NCBI GenBank assembly: GCA_030674185.1 | Contig: JAPXFY010000023.1 | Span: 9,721,412 to 9,785,411 of the forward strand | Source of the DNA: Monoplex corrugatus | Taxonomy: Eukaryota > Mollusca > Gastropoda > Littorinimorpha > Ranellidae | Reading direction: 5' to 3' | Length of the DNA: 64,000 bases | Part shown: piece after piece, positions 33,313 to 45,955 of the stretch | Numbering within the stretch: the first letter of the stretch is position 1 | Layout of the letters: each line of letters starts with the position of its first letter | Position numbers and translations under genes: made by a program | The notes under the pieces: generated by a model | The model's database searches: none | What the model saw: the letters and a program-made list of their open reading frames with translations, nothing else | What the model was told of the DNA's origin: nothing

Positions 33313-33905
33313 ATCATCGTTCTCCTCTAACACCGAGATCCACCACTGGTTCGTCAGCATCGTGGGAAAAAAAAAGGGACTTGTCTTGGATTTCTAGTTG
33401 TAGTTTAGAGAAAATTCTGCTCACCCCCCAACACCCTTCTTTTTTTTTAAAAAACATTTCCAACATCATCATGAATCACTTGAAACGTTTTCCATGTTTG
33501 GTAATAAAATGTAACAATGGTAAACGTACAAACATTGGTAACACTGATTTTTGTTTTGATGAAGGCAAGGATTGTGTGAAGACTAAAGATTGCTTGTATG
33601 TCGGACAAAATCTGATTCAGTGTGGAAGTCTGGCTTTTTAGATCTAGGGTCTCTTCAGTAGCATGTGCAGTCCAGTCCAGCTTGTACGAGTGTTGAACTA
33701 TTTGCCTGCCGGGAACAAATAATGATGTGGAGTGATGGTTTGAAGAAATACTACCTCATTTTGTATCCTTAAAGTCCACAACTAAGATTTCCCAGTTTTG
33801 TTTTTATAACTTAGGACCATTTTTGGATACTTAATTTATATGAAGTATTTATTAGATTTTCTCCTTTTTGACAATTAAAAATCGAGACAATCCAGTTTTG
33901 TGGTC
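33313..33905 (+). other. HSPA8: HSC70 3'-UTR with candidate poly(A) signals
   Basis: A-T rich sequence after the stop codon. AATAAA at 33503-33508 and ATTAAA at 33874-33879 are candidates. The second is followed by a GT-rich stretch (from about 33895), which suits the main cleavage site. The true end is inferred. Confidence 0.5.
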
Positions 33906-33944
33906 TTTATCGAGTTGGCATTTTGAGTGGAAAGTGTGTGTGTG

Positions 33945-34475
33945 TGGGGATGCCAGGGGCTCTTTCAGTAAATAGTATCCCCCACCAGGAAATTCTGTGC
34001 CCGAAATTTCCTCTTTTCTGTCACTCTTTTTGTTTCTGTCTTGTTCCTTTCCTTTCAGACATTTCTTGCTATCATTTTCTGCCTTGCTGGTCCATTCACC
34101 TGTAGGCTATGTGTGCAATACAGTATGGCATGCTTTTTCATAGGACTTAAATTAGGTACGTGTATTAAGTACATTTCTGGCTCTAGAGAAGTGAGATATG
34201 CAGAAGCAATTGTAGCTAATTTATGCTCGTTGCAGAAGCAATTGTAGCTAATTTATGCTCGTTTTTATATACATTTTGAGGTTCTTAGGTAGGCTTAAAT
34301 TTGTATTCAGGTGTGTTTTTTAAATCTGTGATAGATTGGAGTGGTCAGTGCCATGGCATGTCCTTGGATTATGTGCCCAAATGCATTGATGTATGTACTT
34401 GATTTTTTTTTCTGTTTTGTTTTGTGTGCGTTTTGAAATAGTCATTGCCCTGATATGGCAGCAGTCGGGTGGGCA
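33945..34475 (+). repeat. Dispersed repeat DR, copy 2
   Basis: GGGGATGCCAGGGGCTCTTT, TTCTGTCACTCTTTTTGTTT, GCTGGTCCATTCACCTGTA, GTGCCATGGCATGTCCTTGG and CCCTGATATGGC follow the same order as copy 3 reversed. It starts just beyond the HSC70 3'-UTR. Confidence 0.7.
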
Positions 34476-34643
34476 CGAGGAGTACATGTGAAAGAGCGTA
34501 GCGGATGAGTGATGGACAAGTAGGCTTATTTTTTGCATGTGCTGAAGTTGATCTTTGTTCACTGCTGGTGTCCAAAGTCCATGCTGAGCGTGAGGGCCAA
34601 TAGACTTAACTCGGCACAGCAGGGCACTAAGCTCTGCCCCTTT

Positions 34644-35075
34644 AAGAGAGCCTGGCAAGCAAAGGTAAAAATGAACTTTGCCAACTACCAGAAACACTAG
34701 AGCTAATTCCTTCAGAAGAGAGCCTGGCAAGCAAAGGTAAAAATGAACTTTGCCAACTACCAACACTATAGCTAGTTCCTTCAGAAGAGAGCCTGGCAAG
34801 CAATGGTAAAAATGAACTTTGCCAACTACCAACACTATAGCTAGTTCCTTCAGAAGAGAGCCTGGCAAGCAATGGTAAAAATGAACTTTGCCAACTACCA
34901 ACAACACTATAGCTAGTTCCTTCAGAAGAGAGCCTGGCAAGCAAAGGTAAAAATGAACTTTGCCAACTACCAACAACACTAGAGCTAGTTTCTTCAGAAG
35001 AGAACCTGGCAAGCAAAGGTAAAAATGAACTTTGCCAACTACCAACAACACTAGAGCTAGTTCCTTCAGAAGAGA
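34644..35075. repeat. 69-72-bp minisatellite, 6 copies
   Basis: The unit includes GAGAGCCTGGCAAGCAAAGG, TAAAAATGAACTTTGCCAAC and GCTAGTTCCTTCAGAA. Copies differ by a 3-bp ACA indel and A/T changes (AGAGCTAG/ATAGCTAG). The minus frame stays open only because the unit length is a multiple of three. Confidence 0.95.
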
Positions 35076-35183
35076 AAGATCAAGTGCATGGCCAAAAATT
35101 ATGATACTGAAATTGGCAGTTGACTTGAAATAAGTAAATGTTGAAGGGGGGGGGGGGGGGGGGGGAGCTAGCCTAAATTTCCA

Positions 35184-35377
35184 TTAACTCTGACTCCTGC
35201 ACCCTATCTACCAACTACAAAATCTTAACCATTTGATTCCCTCATCCTTTCCATGAGCTTCCTGCAGGAAGCTGGTAGAAAGGGTGAGGGAATAAAAGGG
35301 GTGAAGTTTTTGGTTTGCTAGCAGTCGGCAATGCAGGATGCTGGTGGACAATATGCGGGAATCAAAGGGATATTTTA
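35184..35377. mobile_element. TTAA double-hairpin element, copy D
   Basis: The short arm is on the left and the long arm (TTTGCTAGCAGTCGGCAATG) on the right, so it is inverted relative to copies A and C. Inner hairpin GAGCTTCCTGCAGGAAGCT. Terminal bases are eroded. Confidence 0.8.
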
Positions 35378-35379
35378 AC

Positions 35380-36265
35380 AGCATATGTTCGCAAAAATAA
35401 TGCTGTTTCGATTTAAATTAAGTGTGGTACTGTAACATTAATGTGCACTACTAAACACATTTGCACACGTATCCTCAAACAGGTAAATTCATTAACAAGT
35501 CCAAATTTTGTATCAGAGCCACTTTATTTGAAACTGTAAATATGTGATAAATGGATTTCAAACAAAATGTTGGCAATACATACACATTTGATTCAGACAG
35601 TAAACAAATGATGCACATTTAAAAAGGCAATTTCACTTTTTACATTCTCTCCGCACCAAGGCGCAGAACTTGAAAGACAGTTTATAGAGCAAATGGTAAA
35701 TTGTATGTTCACACGTTTTTCTTGCCACCAGGCTGGAGAAACAATCAGCAAATCTCAGAGCAGCCATATTTAGAAAAATGAGTAAGTTTCTGAAGTGGAA
35801 AAATGTTCAGTAAATTGAATGATGAAAATGTTAGGAGAGAAGAAATTTGATTTGGGCATAGGTTACAACTTGTGAAAATGGTAAGTAGGCCCTATGAAAA
35901 ATCACTTCCGCTTTCCTAATCTTCCCAGTATCGTCAGAAATGCCCATTTACAGAGAACTGATCTGTGGTAATTTTGAGAATGAAGTGACTATCGCAATCT
36001 TGCCATCCACTATAATCATTCTCAATGCCTAATCAGCCCAAGGTCCTAAGTCCTGACCATTTTCTGAGGTTGTCTTTTAGAACTTCCTAGCCTTTACATT
36101 TTTATGGTTTATCATCTCATTGGCAAAATGTGCAAAATCATATATGAACGTAGCAAACCTTATGTGACACAAAAGCTTTCATAAAGTGTCAGACTTCAGG
36201 ACAATTCGGCGCTCATGATTTTATAAAGGGACTGACAAACCTTTTGAACAGACCAATTGCTGAAA
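35380..36265. other. No feature recognised
   Basis: A-T rich single-copy-looking sequence between hairpin copies D and E. No ORF above 60 codons with plausible composition. Confidence 0.5.
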
Positions 36266-36269
36266 TAGG

Positions 36270-36452
36270 TCAACCCTTTGATTCCTGCACCAACCGCAAA
36301 AATTAACCTTTTGACTATGTCACCCTATTCACCAGCTTCCTGCATGAAGCTGGTGGATAGGGTGAGGTAGTGAAAGGATTTAGATTTTGCTTTGCTAGCG
36401 TTGTAGACAATGAAGACGCTGGTGGACAGGGTGTGGGAGTCAAAAGGGTTGA
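36270..36452. mobile_element. TTAA double-hairpin element, copy E
   Basis: Terminal TCAACCCTTTGATTCC and AAAAGGGTTGA. The inner hairpin is centred on CTTCCTGCATGAAGC. Long arm on the right. Part of the left arm is deleted. Confidence 0.8.
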
Positions 36453-36839
36453 TACAAATAACTACTACAAAACTTAAAATTGCTGTACTGACTCGCTGAT
36501 GGGACAGAGAAAACAATTGACATAAAAAAAAGTGAATTGGGAGTTGTCATCTGTTCAGATCTAGAATCCATATCTAAATTAAAATAATCATCAAAACATT
36601 TATCAGCATGTTATGCAAAACGGAGCAAAGATACACTAACAACAGAACAAACAACTGAAACTATGACATTACAGTTATGTTCATATTCATCACACACATA
36701 ATCGCTTGAATTACATGAGTATTCAGTGTTCTATAAATATCGGTGTTCATAGCAAACTTCAGCATACAGATTTCGTCATCTGGTGATGTAACCATGGATT
36801 AAACCTAAGAACTGTCAAACAATTCACTTACCTGGGATC

Positions 36840-37400
36840 CAACACTACAAATGAGATCCAAGCCAGAAATTCTCAAGAGCAGCTAAGACAACAACGGCAC
36901 TATCCAGGCTGAAACATGGATTGGGATATTCATCTCTCTTAGTCTCTGTAACCATGTGAGATGTGGACTCTCACAGTGGATTTAGAAAAACTAATCCAAG
37001 CCATGGAAGTGAGACAAAATCTCAAGATACTAAACATCAGATTGGCCTACACTGATCATACCACCAATGAATACATGCACTAAATAGTAGGCTAATTATA
37101 GCAGCATATTGCATATTGGAGATGAAGATCTGCTGACATGGGTCAAGAAAACCACGTTGGTATGGCCATGTAACGAGATCCAATGGCCCTGCTAAATCGG
37201 TCTTCCAGGAAACTGCCGAGTGAGGGAGATGGAGGGGAAGACAGAAAAGAAAAAAGGATGGAGTGACAACATTGTGGAATGGAGAAAGAAACCATTCGCA
37301 CAGACCCAGGCTTTGGCACACATCCGACAGAGCTGGAGGAATCTTGTGAACATTCTTTAGTGCGGTGCCCCATTGACTCTTCACAGAGTTAAGGTAGAAG
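36840..37400 (+). mobile_element. LINE C-terminal fragment
   Basis: The + strand translates in broken frames to features of a LINE C-terminal domain: SKPEILKRAAKTTTALSRL, then WYGHVTRSNG, GRQKRKKGWSDNI and AQTQALAHIRQSWR. Stops and shifts are frequent. Old and inactive. Confidence 0.7.
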
Positions 37401-37456
37401 AAGAAAAGAGTTTCAACAGCACAAAGAAAAAGTTCACTTGATTTGAAGTCTTGATG

Positions 37457-37620
37457 TAAACCCTTTGATTCCTGCACTATATCCACCAATTGCAAAAACT
37501 TAACCCTTTGATTCCCTGGAGGATAGGGTGTGGGAATCAAAGGGTTAATTTTTTTTCATTGCTAGCATGGTTATCAATACAGGATGCCAGCGGACAGGGT
37601 GTGGGAGTTAATGGGTCAAT
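37457..37620. mobile_element. TTAA double-hairpin element, copy F (inner hairpin deleted)
   Basis: Outer arms are intact in form, but the inner palindrome lacks most of its left half and loop, running TTGATTCCCT straight into GGAGGATAGGG. Deletion at a hairpin is typical replication slippage. Long arm on the right. Confidence 0.75.
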
Positions 37621-37904
37621 ACTATACATTCAGATAAGTCATGGCTCATTAACTGTACTTTGGTGAGTAAACAGGGAAAGAGGGTTGAGACGGACTTGCA
37701 GTTAACTTACTGTTTATTAACTGTAGGCCTACTTGTTCAAATTCATATTGCTTACTGCCCAGCTGACTACTAGAGCCATATCAGGACTAACACCACGTCA
37801 AAAACGACAACCCGGTTAAGATAAAAGACAACAGTTAAAACCATGCTCACCGTTAACCTTGCAAGTCTAAAATGCAGTTAAAGAAAAACGTAAAATCATA
37901 TCAG

Positions 37905-38670
37905 GTGAAATCTATTGACCTCTTGTAAAAACAGGAAAATTTAATCAGGAGGGACATCTCGGAAGGGGTCCTTTCAGGAGTCCGCCAAGTGTGCTTTTGT
38001 CTCGCATCATACAAGTCCCAGCAATCAAGGAGGAGTTGTCTGATGCTCAATGGCTCATTTTGGTACATAGACAAGGAAAGAAGACAGAGACAGAACTGTT
38101 TTTTCTTCAATTGTTTTCATATGCCGGTACAACAGAAATTTACTCACATGCAGGCAGCACAGTGATTAACCGTTTACACAAGACAATGGCAGAGTTGGCT
38201 ATCAGTCTTCAATCTACTTTCTCAGTAGCTATGTTCAGTTAACATAAATAATCAGAAAATGTAAAAAGTTAGTAGGAGAAAAAGTCCATATTATCCTTTG
38301 AAATAAGTGCAAGCATGAAATACGTGCAAACATTTTTAAGATGATACATACTTTGGAAGAGAGAGAGAGAGACAGAGACAGACAGACAGAGAGCAATAAC
38401 AACAACAACGACAATAAACACCTGCTCCAAACTTCAGTTTACTTTCAGTTTATTAAATCTGATATTATGCAAATGGACCTTTTTCATTCTGTGATATCAA
38501 CAGTTCATACATGCTTTATTATCATACAAAACAAAGACAAAAAATTAAAAACAACCTCACCAATAAACCAAACACAATGGAAGGGAAAGCCCCTCAACTG
38601 TTTGGCTTTCTTTGGTAAAGTATACAACTGCATGCATGTGGGGCCTACACTCACACATACATAAAGTTCA
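37905..38670. other. No gene recognised
   Basis: Contains a short GA/GACA tract at 38355-38390 and otherwise unannotated sequence. Confidence 0.45.
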
Positions 38671-38674
38671 AAGT

Positions 38675-38856
38675 TTAACCCTTTGACTCCCGCAACCTGT
38701 CTATAAGCATCCTTCATTGTCAGCCATAGAAGCAAAGCAAAAATTAACTCTTTAACTCCCTCACCCTATCCAACAGCTTCCTGGTGGATAGGGTGAGGGA
38801 GTCAAAGGGTTAAGCTTCTGCACATGCAGGATAGGGTGCAGGAGTCAAAGGGTTAA
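38675..38856. mobile_element. TTAA double-hairpin element, copy G
   Basis: TTAACCCTTTGACTCCC on the left and GTCAAAGGGTTAA on the right. The inner loop is shortened to CAGCTTCCTGGTGG. Long arm on the left. Confidence 0.85.
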
Positions 38857-39059
38857 CAAATCCTAAGTCCAATGAGGGCATGAAGGGTGATGGCAAATAA
38901 ATGAAAATTCAACAGAATCGATATGTAACAGTCCAATTGAAATGTTCAGACAATAATTACACAACCTTAGAAAATGAGATAAGGTTCGTTAATCTTGACC
39001 AATTATCTCCCCTTCCAGCAATGAAGTTGCACAGTGAAAACACAATCTTAACTATAATA

Positions 39060-39320
39060 TGAAATCCAAAACAAGCGTGACTGCCCGCGTTCAAGCAAAC
39101 AGGAACCAGAAAAAAAGAACACGAAAAACGATTCCTTTTCTGCTACTGGACAGCACAGCAGGTAAAAAGTTTCAAGTCTTTTTCTCCTAATTTTTGTATG
39201 TGGTGTTTGTTTGTTTGAGATCTTACTCTTGATAAAGGCCGAAAATTTGCACCCGTCTTGACTTGTATTAAATATGCGTTCTTATTCTTTTTTTTTTTTC
39301 CGTGTTTTTTCTGGTTACTA
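39060..39320. repeat. Relative of the foldback repeat
   Basis: Starts GTGACTGCCCGCGTTCAAGC AAACAGGAACCAG and ends CGTGTTTTTTCTGG. It contains TTGATAAAGGCCGAAAATTTG. The two ends pair but the middle is not symmetrical. Confidence 0.65.
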
Positions 39321-39494
39321 TCTTAATTAACTGACATTTATGTGGAATCCATTTCAGTTAGTTATTGCTGAATTTAGGGTAGGCCTATTAAAAAATCTTT
39401 CATAGCCTGCCTTTTCCATACATTCCTTTGGGTCTATTTTAGTCCATCTCAAACTTGCGACAGCTGCAACAAAAATCAAGTCAAAGGAAAAACA

Positions 39495-39865
39495 TAGTAT
39501 GGAGTTTGTTCAAGAGGAATTCATCGCACTCAGACAATTCCATATGTGCTCCACCCAAATCTGCAAAGAATTATCTGGCAGATTCCCTGAGTCTGTGCAA
39601 AAACCCTATGCGCTCTGGCAAGGTCTTGGAAATTTTTTTTGGGGGGGGGATGCTTTTGAAATACTAAGCTGACACCATCAGAACGATGGAAACATTAAGA
39701 TGGGCAGCAAACAGGCCAGTGGACCTATGAAATACTAAGCTGACACCATCAGAACGATGGAAACATTAAGATGGGCAGCCAACAGGCCAGGTTTTAATGT
39801 TGCAGGCTGGGACTGAACTCGAGATATCAGATCTTGAGTCCATGACTCTATTACAAAAATCAACA
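39495..39865 (-). mobile_element. SINE-A copy with internal 65-bp tandem duplication
   Basis: Antisense copy. The segment GGACCTATGAAATACTAAGC ... AACAGGCCA occurs twice in tandem (about 39655-39720 and 39721-39787). Both repeats carry an unoccupied CATTAAGATGGGCAGC site. The head complement AACTCGAGATATCAGATCTT is at the right. Confidence 0.75.
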
Positions 39866-40223
39866 AAAAACACGAAAAACATAAATATCTGGTAACAGTG
39901 CAGTAAACATCCCTTATCCAAATTCACAACACACCGCAGCAAAAAGCAGTACCGGTACAAAAAGGCATCAAAAACAAGAAATGCATCATGCAAATTACCC
40001 TGTTGCATCCTTTTATATCTCATTCAAGGTCAAAACCATCAACTGAAAATATATCAATCTGTATATATACTGTGTTCATGGCCATTAAACAAATAAAAAA
40101 ACGAAATTAAAACAACGACAAAAACAAAAAACTCCACCACCATCCTGATATAGCAGGCGTAGATAAATAAACACTGAACTAAAAATAAGATTCTAACACT
40201 AACAGTGGGGTGGGAAAAAATAT

Positions 40224-40224
<1 letters not shown>

Positions 40225-40290
<66 letters not shown>
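40225..40290. repeat. (CA)n microsatellite
   Basis: Pure CA run of about 31 units. Confidence 0.95.
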
Positions 40291-40293
<3 letters not shown>

Positions 40294-40801
40294 TCTGTGA
40301 CTCATCTTCTGAGTTTGCGGCCACAATGGAAATTTGCCAAAAATGTTAAGTCTTTGTTTATAGGTTTATGAAAATTATTGTTCTAGGTCTACTTCCAACA
40401 TTACAAAAAAAAACAAAACAAAAACACCCCGCCACACACACACACACAAAAAGGCACACACAAAAAGGTAATAAAAAATCAAATATATTAACAGATAAAT
40501 AAATAAACAAAAACATACCATACAACCTCATAATGTTCTGACTGATTCTGATACACAAAACAGACCTTACAATGACGGTGATTTAAAAAAAAAAAAAATT
40601 ATTAAACCAGAAAAGAAAACCTACAAAAAGAAGAAGACATCTCCCTTCTCTAGTCACATAAGACAGTAGTGTTAATGCTTTGTTATTCTGACTTTAAAAA
40701 TAACAGCATTGCACTGTCACAGTTTTACAGTAATGTCTTTCTGTGAAGAAAGGCAAATTGAAATATAATTTCAAATCCCTTTATAACAATGGCCAAGAGA
40801 A

Positions 40802-41029
40802 ACCCGTTGAAATCTCATATATTTTCAATAAAACAAATTGTATAATATATGCGTTCAAGCCCGTTGAAATCTCATATATTTTCAATAAAACAAATTGTAT
40901 AATATATGTGTTCAAGCCCGTTGAAATCTCATATATTTTCAATAAAACAAATTGTATAATATATGCGTTCAAGCCCTTTGAAATCTCATATATTTTCAAT
41001 AAAACAAATTGTATAATATGTGTGTTCAT
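40802..41029. repeat. 57-bp minisatellite, 4 copies
   Basis: The unit contains CCCGTTGAAATCTCATATAT and ACAAATTGTATAATATATG. Exactly 19 codons long, so both strands stay open; no other coding evidence. Confidence 0.95.
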
Positions 41030-41164
41030 GTTAAATATTGTTCACTTATGTTAAATATTTTGAACACAACCTGTGTAAGGGACTATGCCAATCTGAATAA
41101 ACATTCAGTATCCAGAGATCAGTCATTCTCATACAAGTAATGCATCCTATCAATTGTTATCATT

Positions 41165-41720
41165 ATTGTTATTGTTATTGTTGTTTAAAGCCCAGCTGAC
41201 TGTGTAGAGCCATATCAGGGCTATAACCACTTCAAAATGTACAAAACTTCAACAAGAAAAAAAAAAAAGAAAAGAAAATTAAGTGTCAATGCAATCATGC
41301 ACATACTCTTAGGACATGCCCTTAACGTTGACCACTCCATCCAATTTATCGCAGAGGATATTTTAAAAAACACACCTGAATACAAATTTGAGCACACCTA
41401 AAGACACCAAAACATATATAAAAATGGGCATAAATTACCTAGAATTACTTCCGCATATCTCACCTCCCTAGAGCCAAAAATGCATTTAATACATGTACCC
41501 AATTATCAATCCTAAGAAAAAGTATGTAAGACTTTATCAAATACATACAGGTGAATGGACCAGCGAGGCAGAAAATGATAAGAAGAAACGACAGAAAGCA
41601 AAAGAACAAAGCAGAAGAGAGTGACAGAAAAGAGTAAATTTCCAGAAGGTGGTGATACTATTTATATTGAAAGAGCCCCCAACATTCCCAAGGGGGGGGG
41701 GGGGGGGGGATCCTACCAAT
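41165..41720 (-). repeat. Dispersed repeat DR, copy 3, with simple-repeat tail
   Basis: The reverse complement matches copy 2 over most of its length. It ends GTCAGCTGGGCTTTAAACAA followed by (CAATAA)-like repeats at 41160-41190, which suggests retrotransposon-type 3' tailing. Fragments of the same end occur at 31722-31770, 37735-37900 and 48248-48300. Confidence 0.7.
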
Positions 41721-41729
41721 TCCAGCAAT

Positions 41730-42540
41730 GTGTAGTACGCCTGTGTAAATATTAGATTGCCAGAGCATTTGGTATTATTTGTTACTTACGAAACATATCC
41801 ACACAAATTCAGTATTCAATTTAATCATCCTTCCTGAAAAATTTCGTTTATAAATGCGAATGTGAAAACACCTTACCAAACCTAACCTCTTTTAAAAGAT
41901 ATCATGCCACAAAATATCACATACAATGCAAAACTGATATGGATCTTGTACACCTTTAAAACAAAATGGTCGCCATATTTACCATTAATAATAACCATAA
42001 TATAATTCTGTTTACCCAATTTCTAATACACGTATTGTCAATGTACGTAATAAAACATGATGATGAGTCTATATTCTAAATAATCTACCTGGATATGATA
42101 TCAATTTAATTTTGCTTGTTTTGTTTTGTTCATGTAATAGGCCTACTTATTTCTATTATGGTATTAATTATGCACCACATGAAACGAGTATATATTTGGG
42201 GATATTTTGCATGAACTGGAATTTTTGTTATAATGCTATTATACTTATGCTTTGCTGTTCCATTTTGCATTTGTCTGTGTCATATTTAACACGATTTAAC
42301 AAAAAAAGTTTTAAAAAAACAAACAAAAGATCCAGCAATGTGAGTCATTTTTCCCTTTGAGATGAGCATGTGACTCAAATTTACAACACATCCGACATTA
42401 ATAGCCGTAGAATTTTCATCAACATAATTATTTTCAACACACACGCTGATAAAATGTGGAGATGGACACTCAGAGATCTAAACTGAAAAACACATCGATA
42501 TTTATGTTTTCAACTCGTTTGGTCTAAACACTTTGTTCTA
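41730..42540. other. No feature recognised
   Basis: A-T rich sequence between the DR repeat and SINE-B. The 82-codon frame at 42112 has no recognisable domain and lies in low-complexity sequence. Confidence 0.5.
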
Positions 42541-42544
42541 TTTC

Positions 42545-44500
42545 AGACAGGAGTGATAATCAAGAGGGCAAAACATCAGATGTCTAATCAGAAAGTCTGG
42601 GTTCAATCACAGCTATGTATCCTACCTCCCACCTGGTGGGTATAGGGTGAAAATTTTTCCCATTTCCCAGGGCAACATGTGCGCAGGTGTGCCATTGCCT
42701 AGATCCCCTTCATGTATATAATATATGCACACAGAACATGCAAACACACATATTAAAGATCCTGTAAGTCATGTCAGTATCCTGTGCTTTACATGCAAAC
42801 ACACATATCAAAGATCCTGTAAGTCATGTCAGTACCCTGTGCTTTACATGCAAACACACATATCAAAGATCATGTAAGTCATGTCAGTATCCTGTGCTTT
42901 ACATGCAAACACACATATCAAAGATCATGTAAGTCATGTGTACATGCAAACACACATATCAAAGATCCTGTAAGTCATGTCAGTATCCTGTGCTTTACAT
43001 GCAAACACACATATTTAAAGATCCTGTAAGTCATGTCAGTATCCTGTGCTTTACATGCAAACACACATATTAAAGATCCTGTAAGTCATGTCAGTATCCT
43101 GTGCTTTACATGCAAACACACATATTAAAGATCCTGTAAGTCATGTCAGTATCCTGTGCTTTACATGCAAACACACATATTAAAGATCCTGCAAGTCATG
43201 TCAGTATCCTGTGCTTTACATGCAAACACATATATCAAAGATCATGTAAGTCATGTCAGTATCCTGTGCTTTACATGCAAACACACAAATTAAAGATCCT
43301 GTAAGTCATGTCAGTACCCTGTGCTTTACATGCAAACACACATAATTAAAGATCCTGTAAGTCATGTCAGTATCCTGTGCTTTACATGCAAACACACATA
43401 TTAAAGATCCTGTAAGTCATGTCAGTATCCTGTGCTTTACATGCAAACACACATATTAAAGATCCTGTAAGTCATGTCAGTACCCTGTGCTTTACATGCA
43501 AACACACATATTAAAGATCCTGTAAGTCATGTCAGTATCCTGTGCTTTACATGCAAACACACATATTAAAGATCCTGCAAGTCATGTCAGTATCCTGTGC
43601 TTTACATGCAAACACACATATTAAAGATCCTGTAAGTCATGTCAGTACACATATTACAGATCATGCAAGTCATGTCAGTATCCTGTGCTTTACATGCAAA
43701 CACACATATTAAAGATCCTGCAAGTCATGTCAGTATCCTGTGCTTTACATGCAAACACACACATTAAAGATCCTGCAAGTCATGTCAGTATCCTGTGCTT
43801 TACATGCAAACACACAAATTAAAGATCCTGCAAGTCATGTCAGTATCCTGTGCTTTACATGCAAACACACACATTAAAGATCCTGTAAGTCATGTCAGTA
43901 TCCTGTGCTTTACATGCAAACACACACATTAAAGATCCTGCAAGTCATGTCAGTATCCTGTGCTTTACATGCAAACACACAAATTAAAGATCCTGTAAGT
44001 CATGTCAGTACCCTGTGCTTTACATGCAAACACACATATCAAAGATCATGTAAGTCATGTCAGTATCCTGTGCTTTACATGCAAACACACAAATTAAAGA
44101 TCCTGTAAGTCATGTCAGTATCCTGTGCTTTACATGCAAAACACACATGTTAAAGATCCTGTAAGTCATGTCAGTATCCTGTGCTTTACACGCAAACACA
44201 CATATTAAAGACCCTGTAAGTCATGTCAGTATCCTGTGCTTATCTCATCTCATCTCATCTCTCTCCCTCGCCAGGACTGGCGGTAGGAACCACGCTTGAT
44301 GTCACAAGTTTTCTCCAGGTAACATGAGTAAGACATCTGTGGGTGACCTCCTGGATCTCCAGACCACAGACTTTCAGCAATGTTGTTTAAGGGAACACTA
44401 ACACGCTTAGCTGTATGCCCACTGAAGATGGAGCATGCAGACTCTGCAGCAATATAGTGCCTACGTAGTGCAGGCAAAACAACGTGCACACATCCATACG
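42545..44500 (+). mobile_element. SINE-B copy disrupted by an internal 55-bp minisatellite
   Basis: The head at 42550-42625 (GATAATCAAGAGGGC, GGGTTCAATCACAGC) and body CACCTGGTGGGTATAGGGTG match SINE-B at 56915. The tail (AACACGCTTAGCTGTATGCC, GGAGCATGCAGACTCTGCAG) resumes at about 44390. The middle is an expanded array. Confidence 0.75.
42736..44241 (+). repeat. 55-bp minisatellite, about 27 copies
   Basis: The unit contains ACATGCAAACACACATATTA, AAGATCCTGTAAGTCATGTC and AGTATCCTGTGCTTT. Copies differ by few substitutions (ATATTA/ACATTA/AAATTA/ATATCA). The seed sequence occurs once in the SINE-B at 57090-57125. Confidence 0.95.
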
Positions 44501-45384
44501 AGAAAAAGTAACATAAGAAAAATACAGGAAAGATGACCGTTTTAAAAACAACTGAATTAAAAGACATCTGTACAGCATGATAATTATGTGAGTCACAGCT
44601 GACCTGTATCAACAAGATAAAAACTAAAAACACAATAACAAAAAAATCACAAGCATATGAAAGACACGAAAATAAGTGAGGCTGACCCAATTTCAACTTT
44701 TAAAGTCTATCTTATTTGTATGCTCCCTGCTACGTTTGTATTAGTTACAGTGCTGCTAGTCACGTTTGTAATTAGTTACAACACTACTTAATAAATGTAG
44801 TGTCATGTCTGCAACTACGACTTTTGTAATCATGGTAGCAGTTGTTGTAAACAATGAAAATATATACACAAGTGTGTCCCAATTCCTTGCTTTTACTGGT
44901 CATTCACCTTCACATTCATTTACATGCACACAATCACACCCACAACTGAAACTCATTCTCTCCCCCCCACCCTCCCCTTTCATTTCCACCCCCACCCCCA
45001 CAGATCATGGAGAAAGAATAACACATGAGTTCTATGATGACAAAGAACAGAGCAAATGAGCATTATTACATTCAATCAGAGCGTCTCTGTACAACACAAT
45101 ACACAACCAAAAGAAAGTACAGTTATATCAAAGAATGTTGTTCAAGTGCTGTAATTTGTTTCTGAATTTGGAAATGGGAAGTGGTGGTGGTGGTGATGAG
45201 TACACAGGACATGTTATATAGGCCTACTGACATGTACTTTTGATTAAACAAACGGTATGTTTAAACAGTCTTTAAGGTGGGATGAATGTGTGGGACATGG
45301 GAATAGACGGAGAAAGAAACAAGAAACATCATAACATCAATGATAAAAATTCACATACGGAAATGCAAAATCTGAGTAAGACAA

Positions 45385-45955
45385 TAAAACCATTCTAACA
45401 GTATACCTTTCATAATAAAACCATCCTAACAGTATACCTTTCATAATAAAACCATTCTAACAGTATACCTTTCATAATAAAACCATTCTAACAGTATACC
45501 TTTCATAATAAAACCATTCTAACAGTATACTCTTTCATAATAAAACCATTCTAACAGTATACCTTTCATAATAAAACCATTCTAACAGTATACCTTTCAT
45601 AATAAAACCATTCTAACAGTATACCTTTCATAATAAAACCATTCTAACAGTATACCTTTCATAATAAAACCATTCTAACAGTTATACCTTTCATAATAAA
45701 ACCATTCTAACAGTATATCTTTCATAATAAAACCATTCTAACAGTATACCTTTCATAATAAAACCATTCTAACAGTATACCTTTCATAATAAAACCATTC
45801 TAACAGTATACCTTTCATAATAAAACCATTCTAACAGTATACCTTTCATAATAAAACCATTCTAACAGTATACCTTTCATAATAAAACCATTCTAACAGT
45901 ATACCTTTCATAATAAAACCATTCTACAGTATACCTTTCATACAAAAATTTCAGT
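45385..45955. repeat. 31-bp minisatellite, about 18 copies
   Basis: Unit CATTCTAACAGTATACCTTT plus CATAATAAAAC. Near-identical copies; the last few decay. Confidence 0.95.

Noticed and set aside
34320..35051. 243-codon minus frame with repeated VLLVVGKVHFYLCLPGSLL
   Set aside because: A 69-72-bp tandem repeat; the hydrophobic repeat looks membrane-like but is present only within the array.
40743..41054. 103-codon frame with a 19-residue repeat
   Set aside because: Caused by a 57-bp tandem repeat; open on both strands, so not evidence of coding.
42736..44241. CRISPR-like array of regular repeats
   Set aside because: Units are contiguous 55-bp copies without unique spacers, in animal DNA; it is a minisatellite.
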